Assembly: GCF_030269765.1 (NCBI RefSeq)
Contig: NZ_BSTX01000001.1
Span: 2,411,571 to 2,475,570 of the forward strand
Direction: 5' to 3'
DNA length: 64,000 nt
DNA from: Actinorhabdospora filicis
GTDB taxonomy: Bacteria > Actinomycetota > Actinomycetes > Mycobacteriales > Micromonosporaceae
A model generated the notes under the pieces. The model was not told the DNA's origin. It made no database searches and saw only the letters and a program-made list of their open reading frames with translations. The first letter of the stretch is position 1. Each line of letters begins with the position of its first letter. A program made the position numbers and the translations under genes. Positions 52,164 to 60,188 of the stretch are shown here, one piece after another.

Positions 52164-53230
52164 TTCGGCCCTCCGGTCACCGGGCGCATCCACCCGTGGA
52201 CGTCGGGGTGGCGGCCGTACTGGACGGCGGTCAGCCGCTCCCGCAGGGCGGTGGTGACCGGCCCGGAAGAGCCGGTGCCGACCACCCAGGAGCCGCCGGG
52301 CCGCTTCACGGTCCCGATCGGGACGATGACGGCCGCGGTCCCGCAGGCGAAGCCCTCGGTGATCGCGCCGGACTCGCAGTCGGCCCGCAGGTCCTCGATG
52401 GACAGTGGGCGCTCCTCGACGCGATAACCGAGGTCGGCGGCCAGGGTCAGCACCGAGGCCCGGGTCAGGCCCGGCAGCAGCGTCCCGGTCAGCGGCGGGG
52501 TGACCAGCGTGAAGTCACCAGAGCCGCCGTAGCCGAAGAAGACGTTCATCCCGCCCATCTCCTCCACCCACCGGCGCTCCTTCGAGTCCAGCCACAGGAC
52601 CTGCTGGCAGCCGTGCTCGGCCGCCTCCACCTGCGCGATCAGCGCGCCGGCGTAGTTCCCGGCGCACTTGGCCTCGCCGGTGCCGCCGGGCGCGGCCCGC
52701 ACGTAGCGGTCCCCGGCCCACACCGACACCGCCGGGAGCGAAGGGTCGAAGAAGGTCTCGGTGGCGAAGCCCAGCAGGATGAACCGGTAGTTCTCGGCGG
52801 GCTTGAGCGCCAGGTCGGCGTCGGTGGCGAACATGATCGGCCGCAGGTACAGGCTCTGCCCGGGTTCCGCGGGGACCGCGTCGCCGTCGGCGCGCAGGTA
52901 CTGGTCGACGGCGGCCAGGAAGCGCTCCACCGGCAGTTCCGGCATCGCCAGGCGGCGCGCCGAGGCGGCGAACCGCCGGGCGTTGTCGCCCGGGCGGAAC
53001 ACCGCGACCGTCCCGTCGGGGCGGCGATAGGCCTTCAGGCCCTCGAAGACGACCTGTCCATAGTGGAGTCCCACCATGGCGGGGTCTATCAGCAGCGGCC
53101 CGTACGGCTCGGTGACCGGCGGCGTCCACCCGGTCTCCCGCGTCCAGGTCATGCTGACCGTGTGCGCGGTGAAGGCGCGCCCGAAACCGGGTCCGGCGGC
53201 GACCGGGCGCACGGCGGTTGGTGCGGACAT
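52160..53230 (-). CDS. branched-chain aminotransferase (IlvE-like)
   Basis: 356 residues, fold-type IV PLP enzyme. GLHYGQVVFEGLKAYR, the PLP lysine in GTGEAKCAGNYAGAL, and EMGGMNVFFGYG, SGAITEGFACGTAAVIVP are all present, as in actinobacterial BCATs. It should interconvert branched 2-oxo acids and Val/Leu/Ile-type amino acids. Located next to an A-PCP protein with a Val-like pocket, it probably finishes a (possibly unusual) branched amino acid for that protein. Confidence 0.92.
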   Translation of the reverse strand: MSAPTAVRPVAAGPGFGRAFTAHTVSMTWTRETGWTPPVTEPYGPLLIDPAMVGLHYGQVVFEGLKAYRRPDGTVAVFRPGDNARRFAASARRLAMPELPVERFLAAVDQYLRADGDAVPAEPGQSLYLRPIMFATDADLALKPAENYRFILLGFATETFFDPSLPAVSVWAGDRYVRAAPGGTGEAKCAGNYAGALIAQVEAAEHGCQQVLWLDSKERRWVEEMGGMNVFFGYGGSGDFTLVTPPLTGTLLPGLTRASVLTLAADLGYRVEERPLSIEDLRADCESGAITEGFACGTAAVIVPIGTVKRPGGSWVVGTGSSGPVTTALRERLTAVQYGRHPDVHGWMRPVTGGPK

Positions 53231-53246
53231 GGCGAGACTCCTTCCG

Positions 53247-53627
53247 CTAGACGAGCGGGGCGAAGAAGTAGGTGTCGCGGCGGGCGAACAGCAGCCGCTC
53301 GTCGAGGGTGAAGAAGTCGGCGAACCGCAGGGCGACCTCGCGGCCGTCCTTGAGGACCCCGGCGAACTCGCCCATCACGGCGACCTCGTGCTCGCCGGTG
53401 ACCAGCGAGGTGACCGTGTGCCGCCCGGAGACGATGACGCGATCGGCGGTGTAGAAGCGGTTCAGGTCACCGTGCCCGACCAGCGGCGCGTAGCCGGGCC
53501 GGTGGTAGACGGCGTCGGTCGCGAACAGCGCGATCAGGCCGGGGACGTCATCGGCGTCCACGAGGTCGTAGTAGCGGCGGACGCGCTCGTTCATCGCTTG
53601 AGAGGGGGTGGAGACGGCTGCGGTCAT
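53247..53627 (-). CDS. SnoaL-like/NTF2-fold protein
   Basis: 126 residues. N-terminal helix NERVRRYYDLVDADDVPGLIALFA, then YHRPGYAPLVGHGDL and beta-strands ending FADFFTLDERLLFARRDTYF are the NTF2-like cone fold. Members include isomerases, cyclases and many small tailoring proteins; catalytic residues cannot be assigned. It lies between the A-PCP and BCAT genes with gaps of 10 and 16 bp, so it belongs to the operon and may act on a carrier-bound or free precursor. Confidence 0.8.
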   Translation of the reverse strand: MTAAVSTPSQAMNERVRRYYDLVDADDVPGLIALFATDAVYHRPGYAPLVGHGDLNRFYTADRVIVSGRHTVTSLVTGEHEVAVMGEFAGVLKDGREVALRFADFFTLDERLLFARRDTYFFAPLV

Positions 53628-53637
53628 GGTGGTTCAC

Positions 53638-55392
53638 CTACCGGGTCGTGATGAGTCGTCGGGCGCGCGGGCGGATGGCCGGCGCGGCGTTGGTCGGCCG
53701 GGTCTCGTCGATGCGGGCGGCCAGGTCGGCCAGCACGCTGTGGCGGTAGATCTCCGGGAGCGGCAGGCTCACGCCGAGCCGGTCGCGGAGGCGGTTGACG
53801 AGACGCGTGGCGTGCATGGAGTTGCCGCCGAGGGCGAGGAAGTCGTCGCGGCGGCCCACCTCGGGCACGCCCAGGAGCTCCGCCCAGATCGCGGCCAGCT
53901 CCTTCTCGGCGGGGGTGACCGGAGCCTCGTAGTCGTCCTGCGCGGACGGGGGCACGAGCGCGGCCCGGTCGAGTTTTCCGTTGCGGGTCAGCGGCAGCGC
54001 GTCCAGCCGGACGTAGACCGGCGGGATCATCGCGGCCGGAAGCCGCTCGCCGAGGAACGCGGCGATCCCGGTGGGCAACTCGCCCCGGGTGACGAGGTAG
54101 CCGACCAGGCGCTCGGCGCCCGGCCGGGAGCGGTCCACCGCCACGGCGGCGTCCACGATCTCGGGGTGGCCGCTCAGGGCGCGCTCGATCTCACCGAGCT
54201 CGATGCGCACCCCGCGCAGCTTGATCTGCCCGTCGTCGCGTCCCTTGAAGTCGAGGACGCCGTCGGGCCGCACCACGACGGCGTCGCCGCTGCGGTACAT
54301 GCGCGATCCGGGCTCCCCGAAGGGATCCGGCACGAACTTCTCGGCGGTCAGGCGGGGCCGGTCCAGGTAGCCGTGCGCGACGGCGGGACCGCCCACGCAC
54401 AGCTCGCCCGTATCGGCCTCGCCGGAGGCGCCGATGACATGGACGCGCCGGTCGCCGATCGGGCGGCCGATCGGGATCGGCCCCGCCAGGTCGGTGAGCG
54501 CGATCGGGTGCGCGGTCGTGAAGACGGTGCACTCGGAGGGCCCGTAGCCGTTGACGATCCGCAGCCCGGGGACGGCGTCCAGCGCGGCCGCGATGTGCGG
54601 CGGGGAGACGGTCTCCCCGCCGATCATCAGGTACCGCAGCCCGGCCAGCCGGGCCGGATCGTCGTTGACCACCGTGTTGAACGCCTGGGCGGTCAGCCAC
54701 AGGACGGTGACGCCCGAGGCGACCGCGTTGGACACGGTCCGCGCGGGGTCGGACGCCGGTCCATCGTGGACGATGACGTGCCCGCCGGTCAGCAGGGCCG
54801 GGTAGATGTCGAGCACGTGCCCGTCCCAGGACAGCGCCGAGTGGTGCAGCGCCACCGATCCCGGTCCCCAGGCGGCGTAGTCGGCGCCGTCGAAGAACCC
54901 GGCCACCGCCCGGTGCGGCACGACCGTCCCCTTCGGACGGCCGGTCGAGCCCGAGGTGTACGGGATGTACATGACGTCCCCGGGATCCACCGTCACCGGC
55001 GGGATCGCGGCCGGGTACCCGGCGGTGCCGGGGAACGTCCACACCGAGCGGCCCGGGAGGCCCATGCCGTCGCTGAGCACGAGCGAGGGCCCGCACTCCC
55101 CGACGATCTGGTTCAGGCGCTCGGCGGGGACGTCGGCCTCCAGCGGCACGTAGGCCGCGCCCGCGCGCAGCACGCCCAGCATCGCCAGCACGGTCCGCGC
55201 CGACCGCCGCGCGCGCAGCCCGACCCGGTCGCCGGGCCGGACGCCGTGGTCCAGCAGCCAGTGCGCGAGCCGGTTGGCGTGCGCCTCGGCCTCGGCGTAG
55301 GTCCAGGTGCGGCCCTCGCCGGTGATCGCGGGCGCGTTCGGGTGAAGGCGGGCCTGGCGGGCGAAGCGGTCCGGGACGCTTTCGGCGGTCAT
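53638..55392 (-). CDS. NRPS A-PCP protein, Val-like pocket
   Basis: 584 residues. A domain motifs: YTSGSTGRPKGT, NGYGPSECTVF, GRDDGQIKLRGVRIELGE, LTRNGKLDRAAL; carrier motif DDFLALGGNSMHATRL with Asn before the Ser. Pocket: Asp235, Gly236, Leu239, Trp278, Met299, Gly301, Gly322, Val330, Phe331, close to DA(L/F/Y)W(L/M)GGTF(K) codes for Val-like residues. With no C domain it is either the initiation module or holds a residue for on-carrier modification, with the SnoaL-like, BCAT and M20 proteins as candidates. Confidence 0.93.
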   Translation of the reverse strand: MTAESVPDRFARQARLHPNAPAITGEGRTWTYAEAEAHANRLAHWLLDHGVRPGDRVGLRARRSARTVLAMLGVLRAGAAYVPLEADVPAERLNQIVGECGPSLVLSDGMGLPGRSVWTFPGTAGYPAAIPPVTVDPGDVMYIPYTSGSTGRPKGTVVPHRAVAGFFDGADYAAWGPGSVALHHSALSWDGHVLDIYPALLTGGHVIVHDGPASDPARTVSNAVASGVTVLWLTAQAFNTVVNDDPARLAGLRYLMIGGETVSPPHIAAALDAVPGLRIVNGYGPSECTVFTTAHPIALTDLAGPIPIGRPIGDRRVHVIGASGEADTGELCVGGPAVAHGYLDRPRLTAEKFVPDPFGEPGSRMYRSGDAVVVRPDGVLDFKGRDDGQIKLRGVRIELGEIERALSGHPEIVDAAVAVDRSRPGAERLVGYLVTRGELPTGIAAFLGERLPAAMIPPVYVRLDALPLTRNGKLDRAALVPPSAQDDYEAPVTPAEKELAAIWAELLGVPEVGRRDDFLALGGNSMHATRLVNRLRDRLGVSLPLPEIYRHSVLADLAARIDETRPTNAAPAIRPRARRLITTR

Positions 55393-55400
55393 GGCTGCTC

Positions 55401-56651
55401 CTACAGGTTGGCGGCCGTGGCGGCCAGGACGTCGGCTCCGGCGACGAGATACACGTCGTCGGTGTGCTCTTCGGGCGCGTGGCTGATGCCGTGCTCGCTG
55501 GGAACGAAGATCATCCCCATGGGCGCGACGCCGCCGATGATCTGCGCGTCGTGCCCGGCGCCGCTGGACAGCGTCATGTGCGGCAGTTCCATGCGGTCGG
55601 CGGTCTCGGCGATGGCGGCCTTCAGCCACGGGTCGGCGTGGACGGGCTGGGAGCGCATGGTCACCTCGACCTCGACGGAGGTGCCCGTCTCCTCGCCGAT
55701 GGCCGCGACGGCGTCCACGATGGCCTGCTCGGCCTTCTGGAGCGCCTCGGTGCGGGTGTCGCGGATCTCCACCGACAGGTGGCACCGCCCGGGGACCACG
55801 TTGGTGAGTCCGGCCTCCACGTCGAGCAGGCCGACGGTGGAGACCGAGCAGAGTTTGCGCTGCTTGGAGACCTCCTCGACGGCCAGGACGAGGCGTGAGG
55901 ACGCGACCAGGGCGTCCTGCCGGTCCGGCATCGGGGTGGTCCCGGCGTGGTTGCGGCGCCCGGAGACGGTGATCTCGAAGATGGTGCGGCCCACGATGGC
56001 GTCCACGACGCCGATCGGGAAGCCCCGCCGCTCCAGCACCGGGCCCTGCTCGATGTGCAGTTCCAGGTAGGCGGCGATGGATCCGGGCGCCCAGGCGGCC
56101 TCGTCGATGGTGTCGAGGTCCCCGCCCGCCCGCGCAAGGGGTTCGCGGATGGATTCTCCGGCGCGATCTATCGCCAGTTCGGGGTCGGCCAGGGTCCCCG
56201 CTATCGCCATCGAGCCCCAGAAGGGTTGCGGGAATAGAGATCCCTCTTCGTTGGTGAAGGCCACCATCACCGGCTCGAAGCGGCTGTCCACACCGGACTC
56301 GGCGAAGACGGTGAGGGTCTCCAGCGCGGCCACGACGCCGTAGGCGCCGTCGAGCCGCCCGCCGTTGGTGACCGAGTCCAGGTGCGAGCCGATCATCAGC
56401 TGCGGCCGCCCGTCGGGCTCCGGCCCGATCCGCACGATCAGGTTCCCGGCCTGGTCGACGCGCGGGTGCAGCCCCGCCTCCCGCGCCCGGCGCGACAGGT
56501 ACTCGCGGGCGGCGTCATCGGCGGGGGTGAAGGCCTCCCGGGACACTCCGCCCTGGCTGTCGGCGCCGAACTCGGCGAGCTCGCCGATCGTCTTGAGCAG
56601 CCGCATGCCGTCGATCTGGACGGCGCGTTCGCGTAATGGCGTGTGGCTCAC
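55401..56651 (-). CDS. M20-family amidohydrolase (N-carbamoyl-amino-acid hydrolase / allantoate amidohydrolase type)
   Basis: 416 residues. Metal-binding motifs GSHLDSV, GAYGVVAALE, FTNEEGSLF and HIEQGPVLE, plus the dimer-site HAGTTPM and C-terminal HGISHAPEEHTDD, define the hydantoinase/carbamoylase subgroup of M20. Such enzymes remove carbamoyl or ureido groups. The purine operon nearby suggests allantoate, but the gene faces the other way and is locked in the NRPS-precursor operon (8 bp to the A-PCP start, 4-bp overlap with the LOG gene), so a biosynthetic deprotection role is equally possible. GTG start at 56651. Confidence 0.82.
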   Translation of the reverse strand: MSHTPLRERAVQIDGMRLLKTIGELAEFGADSQGGVSREAFTPADDAAREYLSRRAREAGLHPRVDQAGNLIVRIGPEPDGRPQLMIGSHLDSVTNGGRLDGAYGVVAALETLTVFAESGVDSRFEPVMVAFTNEEGSLFPQPFWGSMAIAGTLADPELAIDRAGESIREPLARAGGDLDTIDEAAWAPGSIAAYLELHIEQGPVLERRGFPIGVVDAIVGRTIFEITVSGRRNHAGTTPMPDRQDALVASSRLVLAVEEVSKQRKLCSVSTVGLLDVEAGLTNVVPGRCHLSVEIRDTRTEALQKAEQAIVDAVAAIGEETGTSVEVEVTMRSQPVHADPWLKAAIAETADRMELPHMTLSSGAGHDAQIIGGVAPMGMIFVPSEHGISHAPEEHTDDVYLVAGADVLAATAANL

Positions 56652-57253
56652 GGGGTCACCGCCGGGCAGGGTTCGAGCGCGTACTTCATGGCGTGCTCGG
56701 GGGTGCCGGCCACGGTGAACAGGCCGGTGGGCAGGGGATCGGCGTAGCCGCTCCCGACGAGGGACTCCAGGACCTCCACCAGCCCGTCCCATTCGCCGTC
56801 GGCCTGCAGGAGGACCAGCGGCTTGTGGTGGACGGCGAGATAGGTGAGGCCGATGACGTCCAGAACCTCGTCGAGGGTCCCGTACCCGCCGGCCAGCGCG
56901 ATGAAGGCGGCGGACTCGTCGAGCATCACCCTCTTCCGTTCGGCCATGGTGTCGGTGATGCGGACGGTCTGGGGCGGGGCGGCCACGTGCCGCTCGCGCT
57001 CGTGCAGGAACCGGGGGGTCACCCCGAGGATCTCCGCGCCGTTCTCCCAGGCGGACCAGGCGAGCTCGCCCATGAGGCCGCATCCGCCGCCTCCGTAGAC
57101 GAGGCGGTGGCCGCCGGTCCCGATCAGTTCGCCGATCTCGCGGGCGGCTGCCACGGCCTCGGGTGTGCCGGGGCGCGCGCCGCAGAACACCGCGATCGAT
57201 GTTCCCGAGGGCCGCCCCGGCGACGAGCGCGTCGGCGCCGTCATCGTCGTCAT
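56648..57253 (-). CDS. LOG-family protein (nucleotide phosphoribohydrolase-like)
   Basis: 201 residues. SIAVFCGARPG, LVYGGGGCGLMGELA, MAERKRVMLDESAAFIAL and GGYGTLDEV are the LOG motifs; the usual PGG of the last motif is AGG. LOG proteins release the base from nucleoside monophosphates. Why it heads this operon is unclear. GGAAGGA precedes the start. Candidate SARP-type repeats lie 64-131 bp upstream. Confidence 0.85.
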   Translation of the reverse strand: MTTMTAPTRSSPGRPSGTSIAVFCGARPGTPEAVAAAREIGELIGTGGHRLVYGGGGCGLMGELAWSAWENGAEILGVTPRFLHERERHVAAPPQTVRITDTMAERKRVMLDESAAFIALAGGYGTLDEVLDVIGLTYLAVHHKPLVLLQADGEWDGLVEVLESLVGSGYADPLPTGLFTVAGTPEHAMKYALEPCPAVTP

Positions 57254-57316
57254 CGCATTCCTTCCTTAGCGTCCCGCCCGGCTTGTTGGGCGTGCCCGGA
57301 AGTCAATAGCCGCCGC

Positions 57317-57384
57317 CTATCCGGCGGGTATCGCGGCCCTGTCGCGCGATGGCGCGAGATGGATCTCTATCGCCTCGCTATCGC
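57317..57384. promoter_or_regulatory. two pairs of 11-bp-period repeats before the ten-gene operon, candidate SARP operators
   Basis: CTATCCG (57317) and GTATCGC (57328), then CTATCGC (57367) and CTATCGC (57378), are each paired across exactly 4 nt. Read on the minus strand these are GCGATAC/CGGATAG and GCGATAG/GCGATAG, the same core as before mbtH and the thioesterase gene. They lie between the divergent LOG and small-ORF/uraD transcripts. Confidence 0.55.
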
Positions 57385-57422
57385 CCGAAAGGGCAGGTGG
57401 AGGCCCTTCGGCGATAAGCGAG
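57374..57422. other. imperfect long inverted repeat in divergent intergenic region
   Basis: CTCGCTATCGCCCGAAAGGGC (57374-57394, in part) pairs with 57403-57422 apart from two single-base slips, with an 8-nt loop. It overlaps the second repeat pair. It may be an RNA hairpin in the leader of the plus-strand operon or an operator; undecided. Confidence 0.3.
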
Positions 57423-57522
57423 AGAGAAGTGAGACGAGAGGCGCCGGCGATTGAGTGTGTCCATCGCCAAGGGAGCCACCGAAAACCGGGGGCCGGGCGA
57501 GAACCGAAATGGAGAACCGAAA

Positions 57523-57627
57523 ATGAACGCTCTCGTCGCCACCGCCTCCGTCACCGCCTTCGTTCTCTCCTGCACCGAGCTGGGCCCGTGCGACGAGCCG
57601 ACCTGCGACGAGACGATCTGGGGTTAG
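57523..57627 (+). CDS. 34-residue Cys-rich small ORF leading the purine operon
   Basis: GGAG lies 10 nt before ATG 57523. The peptide begins MNALVATASVTAFVLS and ends CTELGPCDEPTCDETIWG: a Ser/Thr/hydrophobic half, then an acidic half with three Cys. The stop is 4 nt before the uraD ATG, so it could be a leader peptide coupling translation. It also looks superficially like a RiPP precursor, but no modifying enzyme is adjacent. I do not recognise it. Confidence 0.4.
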   Translation: MNALVATASVTAFVLSCTELGPCDEPTCDETIWG

Positions 57628-57631
57628 GACG

Positions 57632-58114
57632 ATGACCCCGGCCGAATTCGACGCCCTGTCCGCGACCGCCTGCCGGACTCTCCTCTTCGACTGCTGCCGC
57701 TCTCCACTGTGGGCGGACTTCGTGGAGAAGGGACGGCCGTACGGCACCGCCGCAGCGCTGCTCGCCCACTCGGCCGAGGTCCTGGACGACCTGCCCGACG
57801 ACGAGTTCCTCGCCGCCGTCAACCGGCACCCCCGCATCGGCGAGCCGCCCACCGGCTCCGATCCCCATGACTCCCGTTCGCGGCGGGAGCAGTCCCGGGT
57901 CCTCCCGAGTGACGAACTCTCCGCCGCCAACCGGGCCTATGAGGAGCGCTTCGGGCATGTCTTCCTCATCCGCGCGGCCGGCCGCGACGCGAGCGAGATC
58001 CTCGCCGCGCTGCGGTCGCGCCTGGGCAACGACGACGCCGCCGAGCTGGCCGTCGTCCGCGCCGAACTGACCGACATCACCTTGCTGCGTCTGGAAGGAC
58101 TGATGACGCCGTGA
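57632..58114 (+). CDS. uraD: OHCU decarboxylase
   Basis: 160 residues. The decarboxylase signature is visible in FLAAVNRHPRIGEPP (catalytic His), with SRREQSRV and ANRAYEERFGHVFLIRAAGR. It converts 2-oxo-4-hydroxy-4-carboxy-5-ureidoimidazoline to (S)-allantoin, the last step of urate oxidation. GTGA overlap with the hydrolase gene for the preceding step. Confidence 0.93.
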   Translation: MTPAEFDALSATACRTLLFDCCRSPLWADFVEKGRPYGTAAALLAHSAEVLDDLPDDEFLAAVNRHPRIGEPPTGSDPHDSRSRREQSRVLPSDELSAANRAYEERFGHVFLIRAAGRDASEILAALRSRLGNDDAAELAVVRAELTDITLLRLEGLMTP

Positions 58115-58443
58115 GCATCTCCACGCACGTACTCGACTCCACCCGCGGCCGCCCCGTCACCGGGATGCTGGTCCTCCTGTCCCACCAGGACAAGGGCGAC
58201 TGGCGGCAGGTGGCCTCCGCGCGCACCGACGGCGACGGCCGCATCCGCGAGTGGGGCGGCTCCGTCAGCGGGACCGGCCTGTTCCGGCTGGAGTTCCACT
58301 CCGGCGTCTACTTCGGCGCCCTGGGCGTCAACACGATCTACCCCGAGATCGCGGTGTCCTTCCTGGTCACCGACCCGGCGGTGAATCTGCACGTGCCGCT
58401 GTTGCTGAGTCCCTTCGCCTATTCCACCTATCAAGGAAGCTGA
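58111..58443 (+). CDS. uraH: 5-hydroxyisourate hydrolase
   Basis: 110 residues, transthyretin-like fold. N-terminal STHVLDSTRGRP and C-terminal YSTYQGS are the hallmark motifs (catalytic His, and the YRGS-like tail). It hydrolyses 5-hydroxyisourate to OHCU. GTG start overlaps the uraD stop by 4 bp; uricase follows 2 bp after its stop. Confidence 0.95.
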   Translation: MSISTHVLDSTRGRPVTGMLVLLSHQDKGDWRQVASARTDGDGRIREWGGSVSGTGLFRLEFHSGVYFGALGVNTIYPEIAVSFLVTDPAVNLHVPLLLSPFAYSTYQGS

Positions 58444-58445
58444 CG

Positions 58446-59309
58446 ATGACCGACAGCCTGCTCCAGCACCACCAGTACGGCAAGCGCGCGATCCGGCTGG
58501 TGCACGTCACCCGCGACGGGGACCGCCATGAGCTGACCGACCTGGACGTGGACGTCACCCTCACCGGTGAGTTCGAGGAGACCTACCTGACCGGCGCCAA
58601 CGCCGGGGTCCTGCCGACCGACAGCCAGAAGAACACCGTCTACGCCTTCGCCAGGCAGCACGGCGTCCAGCGCATCGAGGACTTCGCCTTACTGCTCGCC
58701 CGGCATTTCGTCCGTGCGCATGAGACGGTGAAGCGGGCCCGCATCGGCATCAGCCGCCACCACTGGGACCGCATCACCCCGCAGCACTCGTTCGTGCGTT
58801 CCGAGGGCGAGCTGCGCACCGTCACGGTCACCCACGACGCGGGCAAGACGTGGGTCGTGGGCGGTCTGACGGGCCTGCGGCTGCTGAACTCGACGGGCTC
58901 GGAGTTCAAGGACTTCCCGCGCGACGAGTACACGACCCTGCCCGAGGCCGGCGACCGGATCCTGGCAACCTCGGTCTCGGCCGGGTGGCGCTATGAGGGC
59001 ACCCGCGGCGACTGGGACGCCTGGCACGGCAAGATCCGCGCCGCGCTGGTCACCGCGTTCACCGAGACCTACTCCCGCTCGCTGCAGCAGACCCTGTACG
59101 CGATGGGCGAGAAGGCCCTGGCGGCGTGCCCGGCGATCGCCGAGATCCGCCTGGCGCTGCCCAACCAGCACCACATCGCCGTCGACCTGTCCCCGTTCGG
59201 GCTGGACAACCCGAACTCCGTCTTCGTCGCCACCGAGCAGCCCTACGGGCTCATCGAGGGCGCCCTGATGCGCGAAGGCGCCGTCGGCGCCGACGCGGCC
59301 TGGTGGTAG
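58446..59309 (+). CDS. urate oxidase (uricase)
   Basis: 287 residues, cofactor-free uricase. Catalytic Lys near the N-terminus (YGKRAIRLVHV), Thr-Asp in LPTDSQKNTVYAFA, the substrate-binding region VGGLTGLRLLNSTGSEF, and PNQHHIAVDL with the active-site His. It oxidises urate to 5-hydroxyisourate, feeding uraH and uraD. Codon 82 is TTA (58689-58691), rare in such genomes; in Streptomyces this would make translation bldA-dependent. Confidence 0.95.
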   Translation: MTDSLLQHHQYGKRAIRLVHVTRDGDRHELTDLDVDVTLTGEFEETYLTGANAGVLPTDSQKNTVYAFARQHGVQRIEDFALLLARHFVRAHETVKRARIGISRHHWDRITPQHSFVRSEGELRTVTVTHDAGKTWVVGGLTGLRLLNSTGSEFKDFPRDEYTTLPEAGDRILATSVSAGWRYEGTRGDWDAWHGKIRAALVTAFTETYSRSLQQTLYAMGEKALAACPAIAEIRLALPNQHHIAVDLSPFGLDNPNSVFVATEQPYGLIEGALMREGAVGADAAWW

Positions 59310-59315
59310 ACGGCC

Positions 59316-60188
59316 ATGGCACACCTGCGGCCCCGAAGCTGGGGCGAGGCCCTGGCGCTGCGGGCCGCGCACCCCGAGGCGGTCCCCGTCTCCGGCGGCA
59401 CCGACCTGATGGTGCGGATGAACCTCGCCGGGCACCGGCCCGCCGCACTGCTGGACCTGTCGGCCGTCCCCGGGCTGGCGGAGTGGTCGGACCGCTCGGC
59501 GTGGATCCGCGTCGGCCCGGCCATGACCTACACCGCGATGGTGCGGGACCTCGCCGAGCACGCCCCGGCCCTGGCCCGCGCCTCGCGCGGGGTGGGCTCG
59601 CCGCAGATCCGCAACCGCGGGACCATCGGCGGCAACCTCGGCACCGCCTCTCCCGCCGGTGACTGCCATCCGGCGCTGCTGGCGACCCGCGCGACCATCG
59701 AGGTCGAGTCCGTCCGCGGTGAGCGCCTGCTGCCCGCGCGCGAGTTCTACCTCGGCCCGCGCCGCTCGATGCTGGCCCCCGACGAGCTCATCAAGGGCGT
59801 GCTGATCCCCAAGGCCACCGCGCCCCAGGAGTTCGCGAAAGTGGGCGCCCGCAACGCCATGGTCATCGCCGTCGGCTCCTTCGCCCTCGCCCTGCACGCC
59901 GACGAGCAGCGCGTCGGGACCGGCATCGGCTCCGCCGCACCGACTCCCGTCATCGCGGGCGCGGCCGAACGCTACCTCGACGCCGAACTCGCCGACGGCG
60001 ACTACTGGGAGAAGCGGCGTCCCCTGCCGGACGTGGTCCACCGCCGCTTCGCCGAGCTGGTGGTCACCGCGGCCGACCCGATCGACGACATCCGCTCCAC
60101 GGCGGCGTACCGGCGGCACGCGCTGGGCGTGCTGGCCTACCGGGCGCTGCGGTGGTGCTGGACGGATTTCCTGAAGGGCTGGCGCTGA
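59316..60188 (+). CDS. xanthine dehydrogenase, FAD-binding subunit
   Basis: 290 residues of the CO-dehydrogenase-flavoprotein/XdhB type: PVSGGTDLMVRMN and GSPQIRNRGTIGGNLGTASPAGD bind FAD, and a C-terminal domain follows. It passes electrons from the Fe-S subunit to the acceptor. It starts 6 bp after uricase and ends in a TGATG junction with the 2Fe-2S subunit gene. Confidence 0.93.
   Translation: MAHLRPRSWGEALALRAAHPEAVPVSGGTDLMVRMNLAGHRPAALLDLSAVPGLAEWSDRSAWIRVGPAMTYTAMVRDLAEHAPALARASRGVGSPQIRNRGTIGGNLGTASPAGDCHPALLATRATIEVESVRGERLLPAREFYLGPRRSMLAPDELIKGVLIPKATAPQEFAKVGARNAMVIAVGSFALALHADEQRVGTGIGSAAPTPVIAGAAERYLDAELADGDYWEKRRPLPDVVHRRFAELVVTAADPIDDIRSTAAYRRHALGVLAYRALRWCWTDFLKGWR

Noticed and set aside
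57523..57627. A lanthipeptide or lasso-peptide precursor
   Set aside because: No lanthionine synthetase, cyclase, protease or RRE protein is nearby and no clear leader/core motif is visible, so I kept it only as a small ORF.
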